A DNA stretch of 23,296 nucleotides from Pseudomonadota bacterium (lineage in GTDB: Bacteria > Pseudomonadota > Alphaproteobacteria > UBA2966 > CAIVPW01). The position numbers were made by a program, and so were the translations under genes. The notes under the pieces were generated by a model, which worked only from the letters and a program-made list of their open reading frames with translations, was not told the DNA's origin and searched no databases. This document shows, in pieces, positions 8,586-15,416 of this stretch. The stretch covers positions 1-23,296 of the forward strand of contig JAQBXG010000003.1 of the NCBI GenBank assembly GCA_027625125.1, in the 5' to 3' direction. The first letter of the stretch is position 1. Each line of letters begins with the position of its first letter.

Positions 8586-9816
8586 TGCGCAGCACCTCGA
8601 CGGGGTCGGTTCGCGCCGCCCGCCACGACGGATACAACGTAGCGAGGAACGACAACCCCAACGCCATCGCCACCACCGCGGCGACCTCAACCGGATCGAC
8701 GACCGCCGGCAGCTGCGACAGGAAATAGACCTCGGCCGAAAACAGTTCGGTCCCCAGCAGCGCCTGAATCCATTGGCGAATCACCTCGATGTTGGCGGCG
8801 AACCCCAGCCCCAGCAGGAACCCCGCCAGCGTGCCGATCACGCCGACGGCGGCGCCGGCCAGAAAGAACACCCGCAGCACCATGCCGCGGCTTGCCCCCA
8901 TCGTCCGCAGTATCGCGATGTCGCCGCGCTTGTCCTTGACCAGCATGACCAGTCCGGAAATGACGTTCAGGGCCGCGACCAGAATGATCAGCGTCAGAAT
9001 CAGGAACATCACGTTCCGTTCGACCTCCAGCGCATTGAAGAACTGCACGTTGGTGTCGCGCCAGTCGTGCACCCGCAGCCCGGGTTGCAGCGACAGGATC
9101 GCCCGCCGCACTTGCTCCGGCGCCTCGGGGTTCGTGATGCGAACTTCCACCGCCGCCACCAGTCCGTTCATGCGGAAAAACGCCTGCACGCCGTCCAGCG
9201 GCGCGTACACCAGGCCAGAATCGTACTCGAACATGCCGACCTCGAAGATTGCGGCGATCGGCCACGCCTTCATCCGGGGCGCGGTGCCGAACGGTGTCGC
9301 ATTCGTCTCTGGCGCGACCAGCGTGATGCGGTCGCCGACCCCCAGCCCCAACCCACCGGCCAGCCGCGAGCCGACGACGACGCCGCCGCCGTTGCGGAAC
9401 CCGTCCAGCGATCCTTCGACGATATGGCCGGCGATCAAATCGTTGGCGTCCAGGTCCACCGCCCGCACCCCGCGCACCAGCGCCCCGCGGGCGACGTTGC
9501 CGGCCAGCGCCATGACCTGCCCCTCGATGACCGGCACCGCCTCCACGACCTCGGGCAGCGCGACGATCCGTCCGGCCAGCGCCTCGTAGTCGGCAACCGG
9601 CCCGTCGGCGGAACGGACGACGACATGGCCGCTGACCCCCAGGATCCGGTCCAGCAGTTCGGCGCGGAATCCGTTCATCACCGACATGACGATGATCAGC
9701 GTCGCGACCCCAAGCGCGATGCCGATCAGCGACAGCCACGCGATCAGCGAAATGAACCCTTCGCGGCGCGACCGCAGGTAGCGGGCGGCAATGCCCCATT
9801 CCAGCATCGAAAACAC
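8578..9816 (-). CDS. lolC: Lipoprotein-releasing ABC transporter permease (LolC/E family)
   Basis: This is the membrane partner of LolD, a MacB-like permease. It has one N-terminal membrane helix (about 24-48), a periplasmic domain of roughly 220 residues, then three helices near 268-294, 313-338 and 374-396. KDKRGDIAILRTMGAS at 295-310 is the cytoplasmic coupling segment that contacts the ATPase. I chose GTG 9816 (MFSMLEWGIAARYLR, 412 residues) because most relatives open with MFS; ATG 9807 is a close alternative. Only one permease gene precedes lolD, so it may act as a homodimer (LolF-like) rather than a LolC-LolE pair. LolC and LolE cannot be separated from sequence alone. Confidence 0.92.
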   Translation of the reverse strand: MFSMLEWGIAARYLRSRREGFISLIAWLSLIGIALGVATLIIVMSVMNGFRAELLDRILGVSGHVVVRSADGPVADYEALAGRIVALPEVVEAVPVIEGQVMALAGNVARGALVRGVRAVDLDANDLIAGHIVEGSLDGFRNGGGVVVGSRLAGGLGLGVGDRITLVAPETNATPFGTAPRMKAWPIAAIFEVGMFEYDSGLVYAPLDGVQAFFRMNGLVAAVEVRITNPEAPEQVRRAILSLQPGLRVHDWRDTNVQFFNALEVERNVMFLILTLIILVAALNVISGLVMLVKDKRGDIAILRTMGASRGMVLRVFFLAGAAVGVIGTLAGFLLGLGFAANIEVIRQWIQALLGTELFSAEVYFLSQLPAVVDPVEVAAVVAMALGLSFLATLYPSWRAARTDPVEVLRSE

Positions 9817-9982
9817 GAGGTCAGGCGGCTCCCGGAAAGACGGCGGCGGTGATCGGCGTTGACAAAGCGGTCGGATGATTGCACTTCGAAGGCCAGAAGG
9901 CGGCCGGCCCATCATACCGTCGCGCATGGCCGCGCCGCCACCGGCGCCCGCGCCGGCCTCGATTTCCGCGCCGGAGGAGAAC
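9817..9982. promoter_or_regulatory. Divergent intergenic region between lolC/E and proS
   Basis: This 166-base gap must hold the promoters for both divergent genes. On the minus strand TATGAT (9916-9911) matches 5 of 6 bases of a -10 box for lolC/E but has no good -35. On the plus strand a perfect TTGACA lies at 9859-9864, but no convincing -10 follows at 16-18 bases. Either element could be chance. The region is otherwise GC-rich and contains a TTCGAA palindrome at 9885-9890 and GC hairpins near the proS start. Confidence 0.3.
9941..9979 (+). promoter_or_regulatory. proS leader hairpin(s) and Shine-Dalgarno
   Basis: GGAGGAG at 9973-9979 lies 3 bases before the ATG at 9983 and decides the proS start. 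Just upstream, CCGGCGC (9941-9947) can pair with GCGCCGG at 9950-9956 or with a second copy at 9968-9974, whose end overlaps the first bases of the Shine-Dalgarno. The two pairings exclude each other. The ribosome binding site is well supported; any regulatory use of the hairpins is speculation. Confidence 0.5.
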
Positions 9983-11527
9983 ATGGGGAATGCGTTGCCG
10001 GTCACCCGGGCCGGGAATTTCGCCGAATGGTACCAAGCGGTCGTTCGCGCCGCCGACCTTGCCGAAACGTCGCCGGTGCGCGGCTGCATGGTCATCAAGC
10101 CGTGGGGCTGGGGCATCTGGGAGCGCATCCAGCAGGACCTCGACCGCCGCTTCAAGGAAACCGGCCACGAAAACTGCTACTTCCCGCTGTTCATTCCCCT
10201 CGGATTCATCGCCAAGGAAGCCGAGCATGTTGACGGCTTCGCCAAGGAAATGGCGGTCGTCACCCACCACCGCCTGAAAACCATCGACGGCAAGCTTCAG
10301 GTCGACCCGGACGCGGCGCTGGAAGAACCGCTGATCGTCCGGCCGACGTCGGAGACAATCATCGGCGACGCCTTCCAGCGCTGGATTCACAGCTACCGGG
10401 ACCTGCCGTTGTTGATCAACCAGTGGGCCAATGTCGTGCGCTGGGAAATGCGCCCGCGCCTGTTCCTGCGCACGACCGAGTTCCTTTGGCAGGAGGGCCA
10501 CACCGCCCACGTCGACGAAGCCGACGCGATGGCCGAAACCCACCGGATGCTCGAGGTCTACCGCACGTTCGCCGAAAGCGTGCTGGCAATGCCGGTCATC
10601 GCCGGCGAAAAGTCGGAGAACGAACGTTTCCCCGGCGCCGTCAGCACCTGGTCGATCGAGGCGATGATGCAGGACGGCAAGGCGCTGCAATCCGGCACGT
10701 CCCACTACCTCGGCACCCACTTCGCCGAGGCGCAGAACATCCGCTATCAGTCCGCTGAGGGCGTCGAGACCCTTTGCCACACCACCAGTTGGGGGGTCAG
10801 CACGCGGCTGATCGGCGGCGTCATCATGACCCATGGCGACGACGACGGCCTGCGCCTGCCGCCGGCGATCGCGCCGCACCAGATCGTCGTCGTGCCGATC
10901 GTGCGCGGCAAACCCGAGGACGCGGCGGTGCTGGCCTATGCCGAATCGCTGGTCGCCGAACTCCGCGCATTGTCGGCGCTCGGCGCGCCGGTCCGCGCCC
11001 ACCTCGATGCCAAACCGGCGAAGCCGGTGGACAAGCGATGGGACTGGGTGCGCCGCGGCGCCCCGGTCATCATCGAGGTCGGGGGCCGCGACGCCGACGG
11101 CGGCCAGGTCACGTTCCTGCGCCGCGACGATCTGGTCCGCGACGACGGCAAAGCGAACTTTCACGCGCTGCCGCGGGCCGAGTTCATCGCCGCCGCCGCG
11201 CCATTGCTTGACAGCATCCAGACCGGGCTGTTGACCGAAGCGCGCAAGCGCCGCGACGACCTGTTGGTGGACGGCATCGAATCCGTCGCCGGCCTCGGCG
11301 ACTATTTCGGACCGGACTCCGAAGACGCGGACACCGCGGTCAAGGGCTGGGCGCGGGTCGGGTGGTCGCGCCCGACCGGCGAAGGACTGGCGGCGGTCGA
11401 GGCGGCGCTGAAACCGTTCGCGCTGACGATCCGCAACGCCCCGCTGGACCAGCCCGCCGACCCGGGCCGCTGCGTCTTCACCGGCGACAAGGCCGTCGAG
11501 CAAATCCTGATCTCCCGCGCCTACTAG
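9983..11527 (+). CDS. proS: Prolyl-tRNA synthetase, archaeal/eukaryotic type
   Basis: This class II synthetase charges tRNA-Pro. From ATG 9983 (strong GGAGGAG just upstream) it is 514 residues; the frame is open back to 9875, but those 36 residues are low-complexity and unlike the family. The sequence is of the archaeal/eukaryotic class: KPWGWGIWERI at 39-49, PTSET at 121-125, motif 2 around RPRLFLRTTEFLWQEGHTAH at 157-176, motif 3 in GGVIMTHGDDDGLRLPP at 278-294, an anticodon-binding domain from about 300, and a C-terminal domain ending in Tyr. The bacterial-type editing insertion is absent. Only one Cys (497) remains in the C-terminal domain, so the zinc site of archaeal relatives appears lost. 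It is the only plus-strand gene here. Confidence 0.96.
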   Translation: MGNALPVTRAGNFAEWYQAVVRAADLAETSPVRGCMVIKPWGWGIWERIQQDLDRRFKETGHENCYFPLFIPLGFIAKEAEHVDGFAKEMAVVTHHRLKTIDGKLQVDPDAALEEPLIVRPTSETIIGDAFQRWIHSYRDLPLLINQWANVVRWEMRPRLFLRTTEFLWQEGHTAHVDEADAMAETHRMLEVYRTFAESVLAMPVIAGEKSENERFPGAVSTWSIEAMMQDGKALQSGTSHYLGTHFAEAQNIRYQSAEGVETLCHTTSWGVSTRLIGGVIMTHGDDDGLRLPPAIAPHQIVVVPIVRGKPEDAAVLAYAESLVAELRALSALGAPVRAHLDAKPAKPVDKRWDWVRRGAPVIIEVGGRDADGGQVTFLRRDDLVRDDGKANFHALPRAEFIAAAAPLLDSIQTGLLTEARKRRDDLLVDGIESVAGLGDYFGPDSEDADTAVKGWARVGWSRPTGEGLAAVEAALKPFALTIRNAPLDQPADPGRCVFTGDKAVEQILISRAY

Positions 11528-11535
11528 GGCGCGGG
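11514..11535. terminator. Perfect hairpin spanning the two convergent stop codons
   Basis: CCCGCGCC (11514-11521) and GGCGCGGG (11528-11535) form a perfect, all-GC 8-bp inverted repeat with a 6-base loop, TACTAG. The loop holds the stop codons of both convergent genes. Neither strand has a T-run after the stem, so it is not a canonical intrinsic terminator. It could act as a bidirectional pause, a Rho-assisted terminator or an mRNA 3'-end protector. The inverted repeat is directly visible; the function is inferred. Confidence 0.5.
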
Positions 11536-11973
11536 CGGCGCTGCATCGTCGGCGGGCGGCGGGGCCAGCAGGTTGCGGCACGCCTCGATCAGCGCCGCAT
11601 CGGTATCACCGCCGACGACGACGCCGTTGAACGTCACGCGACCGTCCGATAGCCGCACGACCAGCTCTCCGGCGGCGGCTCGCATGCCTTCGAGGGCCGG
11701 GGGCAACGGCCGGTCGAGAAATGCGCCGACCAGCGGCTGCACCGGAATGCGGAACTCTTCCGGCAATGCGATCTCTGGCCGTGGATTGAGGTCGGGGCCG
11801 GCGACCGCGTTGCCGCGCACGTCGACCCCCGGCTGAAATGCCGCCCCCGGCACCGCTGCGTCACGGTCGGCGCGGGCAACGATTGCCTCGCAGGCGGCGC
11901 GATCCGGCGCCGGCATCTGCGCCATCGCCGGTTCGACGCACGACAGCAGCAGCATGAACGGCGCGCGTTGCAT
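11524..11973 (-). CDS. Uncharacterised, probably exported small protein
   Basis: I do not recognise this gene. From ATG 11973 it encodes 149 residues. The N-terminus, MQRAPFMLLLSCVEPAMAQ, looks like a short signal peptide with an A-M-A cleavage site near residue 18; LLSC is a poor lipobox. The mature part has two further Cys (about 25 and 136), which could form a disulfide in the periplasm. It also has a stretch with GVDVRGNAVAGPDLNP, a short LSDGRVTFNGVVVGG segment, and a Pro/Ala/Asp-rich end. Codon third positions are strongly GC-biased, as in its neighbours, which supports real coding. No clear Shine-Dalgarno is seen. It lies 59 bases after DUF1467 and ends inside the last codons of convergent proS. 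Confidence 0.7.
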   Translation of the reverse strand: MQRAPFMLLLSCVEPAMAQMPAPDRAACEAIVARADRDAAVPGAAFQPGVDVRGNAVAGPDLNPRPEIALPEEFRIPVQPLVGAFLDRPLPPALEGMRAAAGELVVRLSDGRVTFNGVVVGGDTDAALIEACRNLLAPPPADDAAPPAP

Positions 11974-12032
11974 CGGTGCAGGATATCGCTTGCCGGTAGC
12001 CGAACCCTTAACGCCGGACCGGGTGTTCGCCG

Positions 12033-12266
12033 CTACACCCGGAACGAAATCAGGCCGGCGCCGATCCCCCACCACATCAGCGCGGTCGCGACCAGGGCGA
12101 TCCCGGTCGCGCCCAGCGCCTTCCACCACATATGCGGCCGTTGCGGCGCGCCGGCGTCGTGGCCCGGTTCGGGTTGGTCGACGCGCCGCACGCCGATCGG
12201 CAGCACGATGAACAGCGCCAGAAACCAGGTGACGAAGAAGATCGCGAGAAAGCTGACCCACGGCAT
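12033..12266 (-). CDS. DUF1467 family small membrane protein
   Basis: This 77-residue protein has two predicted membrane helices, about 4-24 and 51-72, around a polar loop with VRRVDQPEPGHDAGAPQRP. The opening MPWVSFLAIFFVTWFLALF and the PIGVR motif are typical of DUF1467, a small inner-membrane family found beside proS and lolC in many Alphaproteobacteria. Its function is unknown. The ATG at 12266 overlaps the RNase J stop (TGATG), with GGAG 8 bases upstream inside the RNase J gene, so the two are coupled. It is the last conserved gene before the unusual proS region. Confidence 0.88.
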   Translation of the reverse strand: MPWVSFLAIFFVTWFLALFIVLPIGVRRVDQPEPGHDAGAPQRPHMWWKALGATGIALVATALMWWGIGAGLISFRV

Positions 12267-13948
12267 CAGGCGTTCTCCACTTTCCGGGCCGAAACCGCGA
12301 CCGCATCACGGTCCAGCCGCACGATCTCGACGTCAATCGACGGCCGCTGCGCCGAGCGCCGCCGAAACTGCGCCCGCAGCGCCTGCCGCACCGCCAGTTC
12401 GATCTCCGCGTCGTCGCGCCGCCGCGCCCGCGGCAGATCGGCGATCCGTTCGGCCACCGCCGTTGCGGCGGCCTCGACGCCGTTCTCGACATCCAGCCCG
12501 CGCAACACGACGCTGGGCGGCGACACCGGATTCCCGGCCGGGTCCAGCACCAGAAACACCGCGACCGCGCCGTTGAACATCATTCGACGGCGATCGGTCA
12601 CGCCGGGACTGTCCAGCGCCCGCAGCCCCGCCGCCGTGATCGCGCGCTTGCCGAATGCAACCTCGCCGACGACCTTTGGCCCATCGGGGCCGATCTCCAG
12701 CATCGCGCCGTTCTCGACGACGATGGTCTCGACCTCCCCCTGCGCCCGCGCCAGTTCCGCGTGGGCCTCCAGATGGGTCAATTCACCGTGCACCGGCACA
12801 ACGATGCGCGGCCGCAGCCACTGGATCATCTTCGCCAGTTCGTCGCGGGCCGGATGCCCGGACACATGGACAAACGAATCGCGCCCGGTCACGACGCGGA
12901 CGCCGGAGCGGGTCAACTGGCTCGCCACCCTGCCGATCTCGCGTTCATTGCCGGGAATGGCCTTCGACGAAAAGATCACCGTATCGCCCCGGCGCAGCCG
13001 CACGTTGCGATGCTCGCCGAACGCGACCCGGCTCATCGCCCCCCGCGCCTCGCCCTGGCAACCGGTCAGCAGCAACAGCGTATTGCGCGGCGGCAGATGC
13101 GGCGCCTCGTCCTCCTCCAGCAGCGGCGGCAGATCACGCAGGTATCCACATTCCTGGGCCGCGCCGATGGTGCGCCACAGCGACCGCCCGGCGACGACGA
13201 CCTCGCGATCGTTGTCGGCCGCAGCCCGGACGACGCTTTCGATCCGCGCCGCGTTCGATGCAAACTGGGTCACCGCCACCCGGCCCGTGCAACCGGCGAC
13301 GATCTCTCGCAGGCTTTTCCGCAACGCGCCTTCCGATCCGGAATGCCCATCGGTCATCGCGTTGGTCGAATCCCCGAACAGCGCCGTCACGCCCTCGTCG
13401 CCAAGCTTTCGCAGTACCGCCTCGTCGGTCAACGGCCCGATGCACGGCGCATCGTCCAGCTTCCAGTCACCGGAGTGGACGAACAGCCCATCCGGGGTGC
13501 GAATGGCGACCGAATGCGCCTCCAGAATCGAATGGGCGACCGGAACATAGGAAACCCGAAATGCGCCGATTTCGGCGCTGCCGCCCAACGCCACGACATG
13601 GACCGGCACGCGATCGGCCAACCCGGTTTCCTGCAACTTCGTGCGCAGGATCGCGGCAGTGAACGGCGTCGCGTACACCGGGCATTGCAGCTCACGCCAG
13701 ACGTGCGCCACCGCCCCCAGATGATCCTCGTGGGCATGGGTCAACACCAGGCCGACCAGATTCTCCCGCTGTTCGACAATGAACGACAGGTCCGGGGCCA
13801 AAAGGTCAACGCCCGGCACCGTCCCGTCGGCAAAGGCGATGCCGCAGTCGACCATCAGCCATTTGCCATCGTGGCCGTACAGCGCGACGTTGGCGCCGAA
13901 CTCCCCGACGCCCCCCAACGCCACGAACCGCAATCCGCCTTTGCTCAT
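12266..13948 (-). CDS. rnj: Ribonuclease J
   Basis: RNase J is a metallo-beta-lactamase/beta-CASP nuclease with 5'-3' exonuclease and endonuclease activity in RNA decay and rRNA maturation. From ATG 13948 (MSKGGLRFVALGGVGEFGAN) it is 560 residues, the usual size. Metal-ligand and beta-CASP motifs are HAHEDHLG at 71-78, AHS around 138-140, SGDWK at 159-163, FGDSTNA at 191-197, HVSGHP at 361-366 and VPVHGEL at 384-390. A Shine-Dalgarno (GGGAGAGGAA) lies in the end of coaX and the starts overlap as ATGA. The upstream in-frame extension to 14134 lies within coaX and is not real. Confidence 0.96.
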   Translation of the reverse strand: MSKGGLRFVALGGVGEFGANVALYGHDGKWLMVDCGIAFADGTVPGVDLLAPDLSFIVEQRENLVGLVLTHAHEDHLGAVAHVWRELQCPVYATPFTAAILRTKLQETGLADRVPVHVVALGGSAEIGAFRVSYVPVAHSILEAHSVAIRTPDGLFVHSGDWKLDDAPCIGPLTDEAVLRKLGDEGVTALFGDSTNAMTDGHSGSEGALRKSLREIVAGCTGRVAVTQFASNAARIESVVRAAADNDREVVVAGRSLWRTIGAAQECGYLRDLPPLLEEDEAPHLPPRNTLLLLTGCQGEARGAMSRVAFGEHRNVRLRRGDTVIFSSKAIPGNEREIGRVASQLTRSGVRVVTGRDSFVHVSGHPARDELAKMIQWLRPRIVVPVHGELTHLEAHAELARAQGEVETIVVENGAMLEIGPDGPKVVGEVAFGKRAITAAGLRALDSPGVTDRRRMMFNGAVAVFLVLDPAGNPVSPPSVVLRGLDVENGVEAAATAVAERIADLPRARRRDDAEIELAVRQALRAQFRRRSAQRPSIDVEIVRLDRDAVAVSARKVENA

Positions 13949-14703
13949 CCGCGGTTCCTCTCCCACACCAGGCGCAGACCGTGCAGCGTCAGATCCGCAT
14001 CGACGGCCTCGATCACAGCGGTCGATTGCGCGTATAGATGCGCGAGCCCACCGGTTGCGACGACCTTTGGCGCCGCGTCCATCTCGTCCCGAATTCGCCC
14101 AACGATCCCTTCTATCAATCCGATATATCCCCAATAGATTCCCGACTGCATCGCCGACACCGTGTCGGTTCCAATCACCCGGGCTGGCTTTGCCACCCGC
14201 ACTTCCGGCAGCCGCGCGGCGGCGTGGTACAGGGCCTCCAGGCTCAAATTGACGCCCGGCGCGATGACGCCGCCGCGATAGTCGCCGTTGGCGGCCACCA
14301 CGTCAAAAGTCGTCGCCGTCCCGAAGTCCAGCACGATCACCGGACTGCCGAATTGTTCCCGTGCCGCCACCGCGTTCACCAGTCGGTCCGCGCCCACCTC
14401 CTCGGGCCGGTCGACGCGCACGTCCATACCGATCGCCACACCTTTCTCGCCGACGACCAGCGCCGCGCATCCGAATTGCTGCGCGACCATCTGGACCAGC
14501 GGCGTCCGGAGAACCGGCACGACCGTCGCCAGCACCGCGCCGTCGATCGAATTCGCTTCGATCCGTTCCTGCCGCAACCATCCGTCGACGATGCCGGCCA
14601 CCGGACCCCGCGGCGTCGGCGCGCGATGACGGCTGGCCAGACGATCACCGTCGAACAGTCCGAAGACGATATTGGTGTTGCCGCAGTCGATTGCGAGCAG
14701 CAT
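13945..14703 (-). CDS. coaX: Type III pantothenate kinase
   Basis: CoaX phosphorylates pantothenate in the first step of coenzyme A synthesis; the type III class is not feedback-inhibited by CoA. From ATG 14703 it has 252 residues. Signature motifs are the N-terminal ATP-binding IDCGNTN at 5-11, the pantothenate-binding GADRLVN at 104-110, DFGTATTFDVV at 126-136 and GGVIAPG at 144-150. The start lies two bases after the birA stop, and the end overlaps the RNase J start as ATGA. The birA-coaX pair sits downstream of nuoN, as in many Alphaproteobacteria. The frame is open further upstream, but only inside birA. Confidence 0.95.
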   Translation of the reverse strand: MLLAIDCGNTNIVFGLFDGDRLASRHRAPTPRGPVAGIVDGWLRQERIEANSIDGAVLATVVPVLRTPLVQMVAQQFGCAALVVGEKGVAIGMDVRVDRPEEVGADRLVNAVAAREQFGSPVIVLDFGTATTFDVVAANGDYRGGVIAPGVNLSLEALYHAAARLPEVRVAKPARVIGTDTVSAMQSGIYWGYIGLIEGIVGRIRDEMDAAPKVVATGGLAHLYAQSTAVIEAVDADLTLHGLRLVWERNRG

Positions 14704-14705
14704 CC

Positions 14706-15416
14706 TCAGGCCCCCGGCGCCAACGTCACGTCGCCGGCGAGTATGCGCCGGCCGCCGTCCAGCACCAGCGCGCCGCCCTCGTCCAGGGCCGTGAACGTGC
14801 CCGACAGCGTCTGGTCCGCCAGCCGCACCTGCACCGCGCCGCCCAGGCCAACCGCCCGGTGCAGCCACGCCGCCCGCACCGGCGTGAACCCCGCCACCTC
14901 CCATCGTTCCAGCCAGCCCTGAAACGCGGTCGCGATCCCGGTCAGCAACGAAGGCACCGCAACGGCGGCGCCTTCCCGCGCCAGCGATGTCGCGCCGTCG
15001 GGGTGGGAGGCGACGTTGACGCCGATCCCCGCCACCAGCGCATCGCCGTCCGCCTCCAGCAGGATACCGGCCAGTTTGCGGCCCGCGACCAACACATCGT
15101 TGGGCCATTTCAGCTGCGCTGCTATTCCGGGCGCGGTGCGGGCGACCGCCTCCGCCAGCGCGACGGCGGCGACGAACGACACCTGCCCCCAGTCGGCACG
15201 CGCCGGACTCGGCCGCAGCAGCACCGAACAGTACAGGTTGCCCGGCGGCGACTCCCAAATGCGGCCGCGACGTCCGCGCCCGCCGCTCTGCTCCCGCGCC
15301 CAGACCAGCGTTCCGGCCGGCGCGCCCGCCGCGGCCAGGCGCAATGCCTCGGCATTCGTTGACCCGACGGTTTCCAGAGCATGGACATGAAAGAACGGTG
15401 GCAGCGCTGGCGTCAC
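14706..15416 (-). CDS. birA: Biotin--[acetyl-CoA-carboxylase] ligase
   Basis: This class I biotin protein ligase makes biotinyl-AMP and transfers biotin to the carrier domains of carboxylases. From GTG 15416, which overlaps the nuoN stop as GTGA, it has 236 residues. It lacks the N-terminal helix-turn-helix of E. coli BirA, so it should not repress biotin genes. Motifs are GSTN at 18-21, the adenylate loop GRGRRGR at 46-52, KWPNDV at 103-108 and GIGVNV near 138. A second in-frame GTG two codons upstream (15422) is possible. It is placed directly behind the complex I genes and before coaX, a second cofactor gene. Confidence 0.94.
   Translation of the reverse strand: MTPALPPFFHVHALETVGSTNAEALRLAAAGAPAGTLVWAREQSGGRGRRGRIWESPPGNLYCSVLLRPSPARADWGQVSFVAAVALAEAVARTAPGIAAQLKWPNDVLVAGRKLAGILLEADGDALVAGIGVNVASHPDGATSLAREGAAVAVPSLLTGIATAFQGWLERWEVAGFTPVRAAWLHRAVGLGGAVQVRLADQTLSGTFTALDEGGALVLDGGRRILAGDVTLAPGA

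Noticed and set aside
9859..9887. TTGACA as a -35 box for proS
   Set aside because: The hexamer is perfect, but no acceptable -10 element is found at 16-18 bases, so it is not called as a promoter.
9875..9982. N-terminal extension of ProRS by 36 residues
   Set aside because: The extension is Pro/Ala-rich, unlike the family, and the ATG at 9983 has a strong Shine-Dalgarno and starts the conserved region.
9821..11581. 586-codon minus-strand frame covering proS
   Set aside because: It is antisense to a clearly functional synthetase, and its sequence is repetitive Arg/Ala/Asp-rich with no family resemblance.
11974..12492. Upstream extension of the exported protein's frame to 322 codons
   Set aside because: The extra part runs through DUF1467 and the end of RNase J in another frame and is Arg-rich; a signal-peptide-like start at 11973 fits better.
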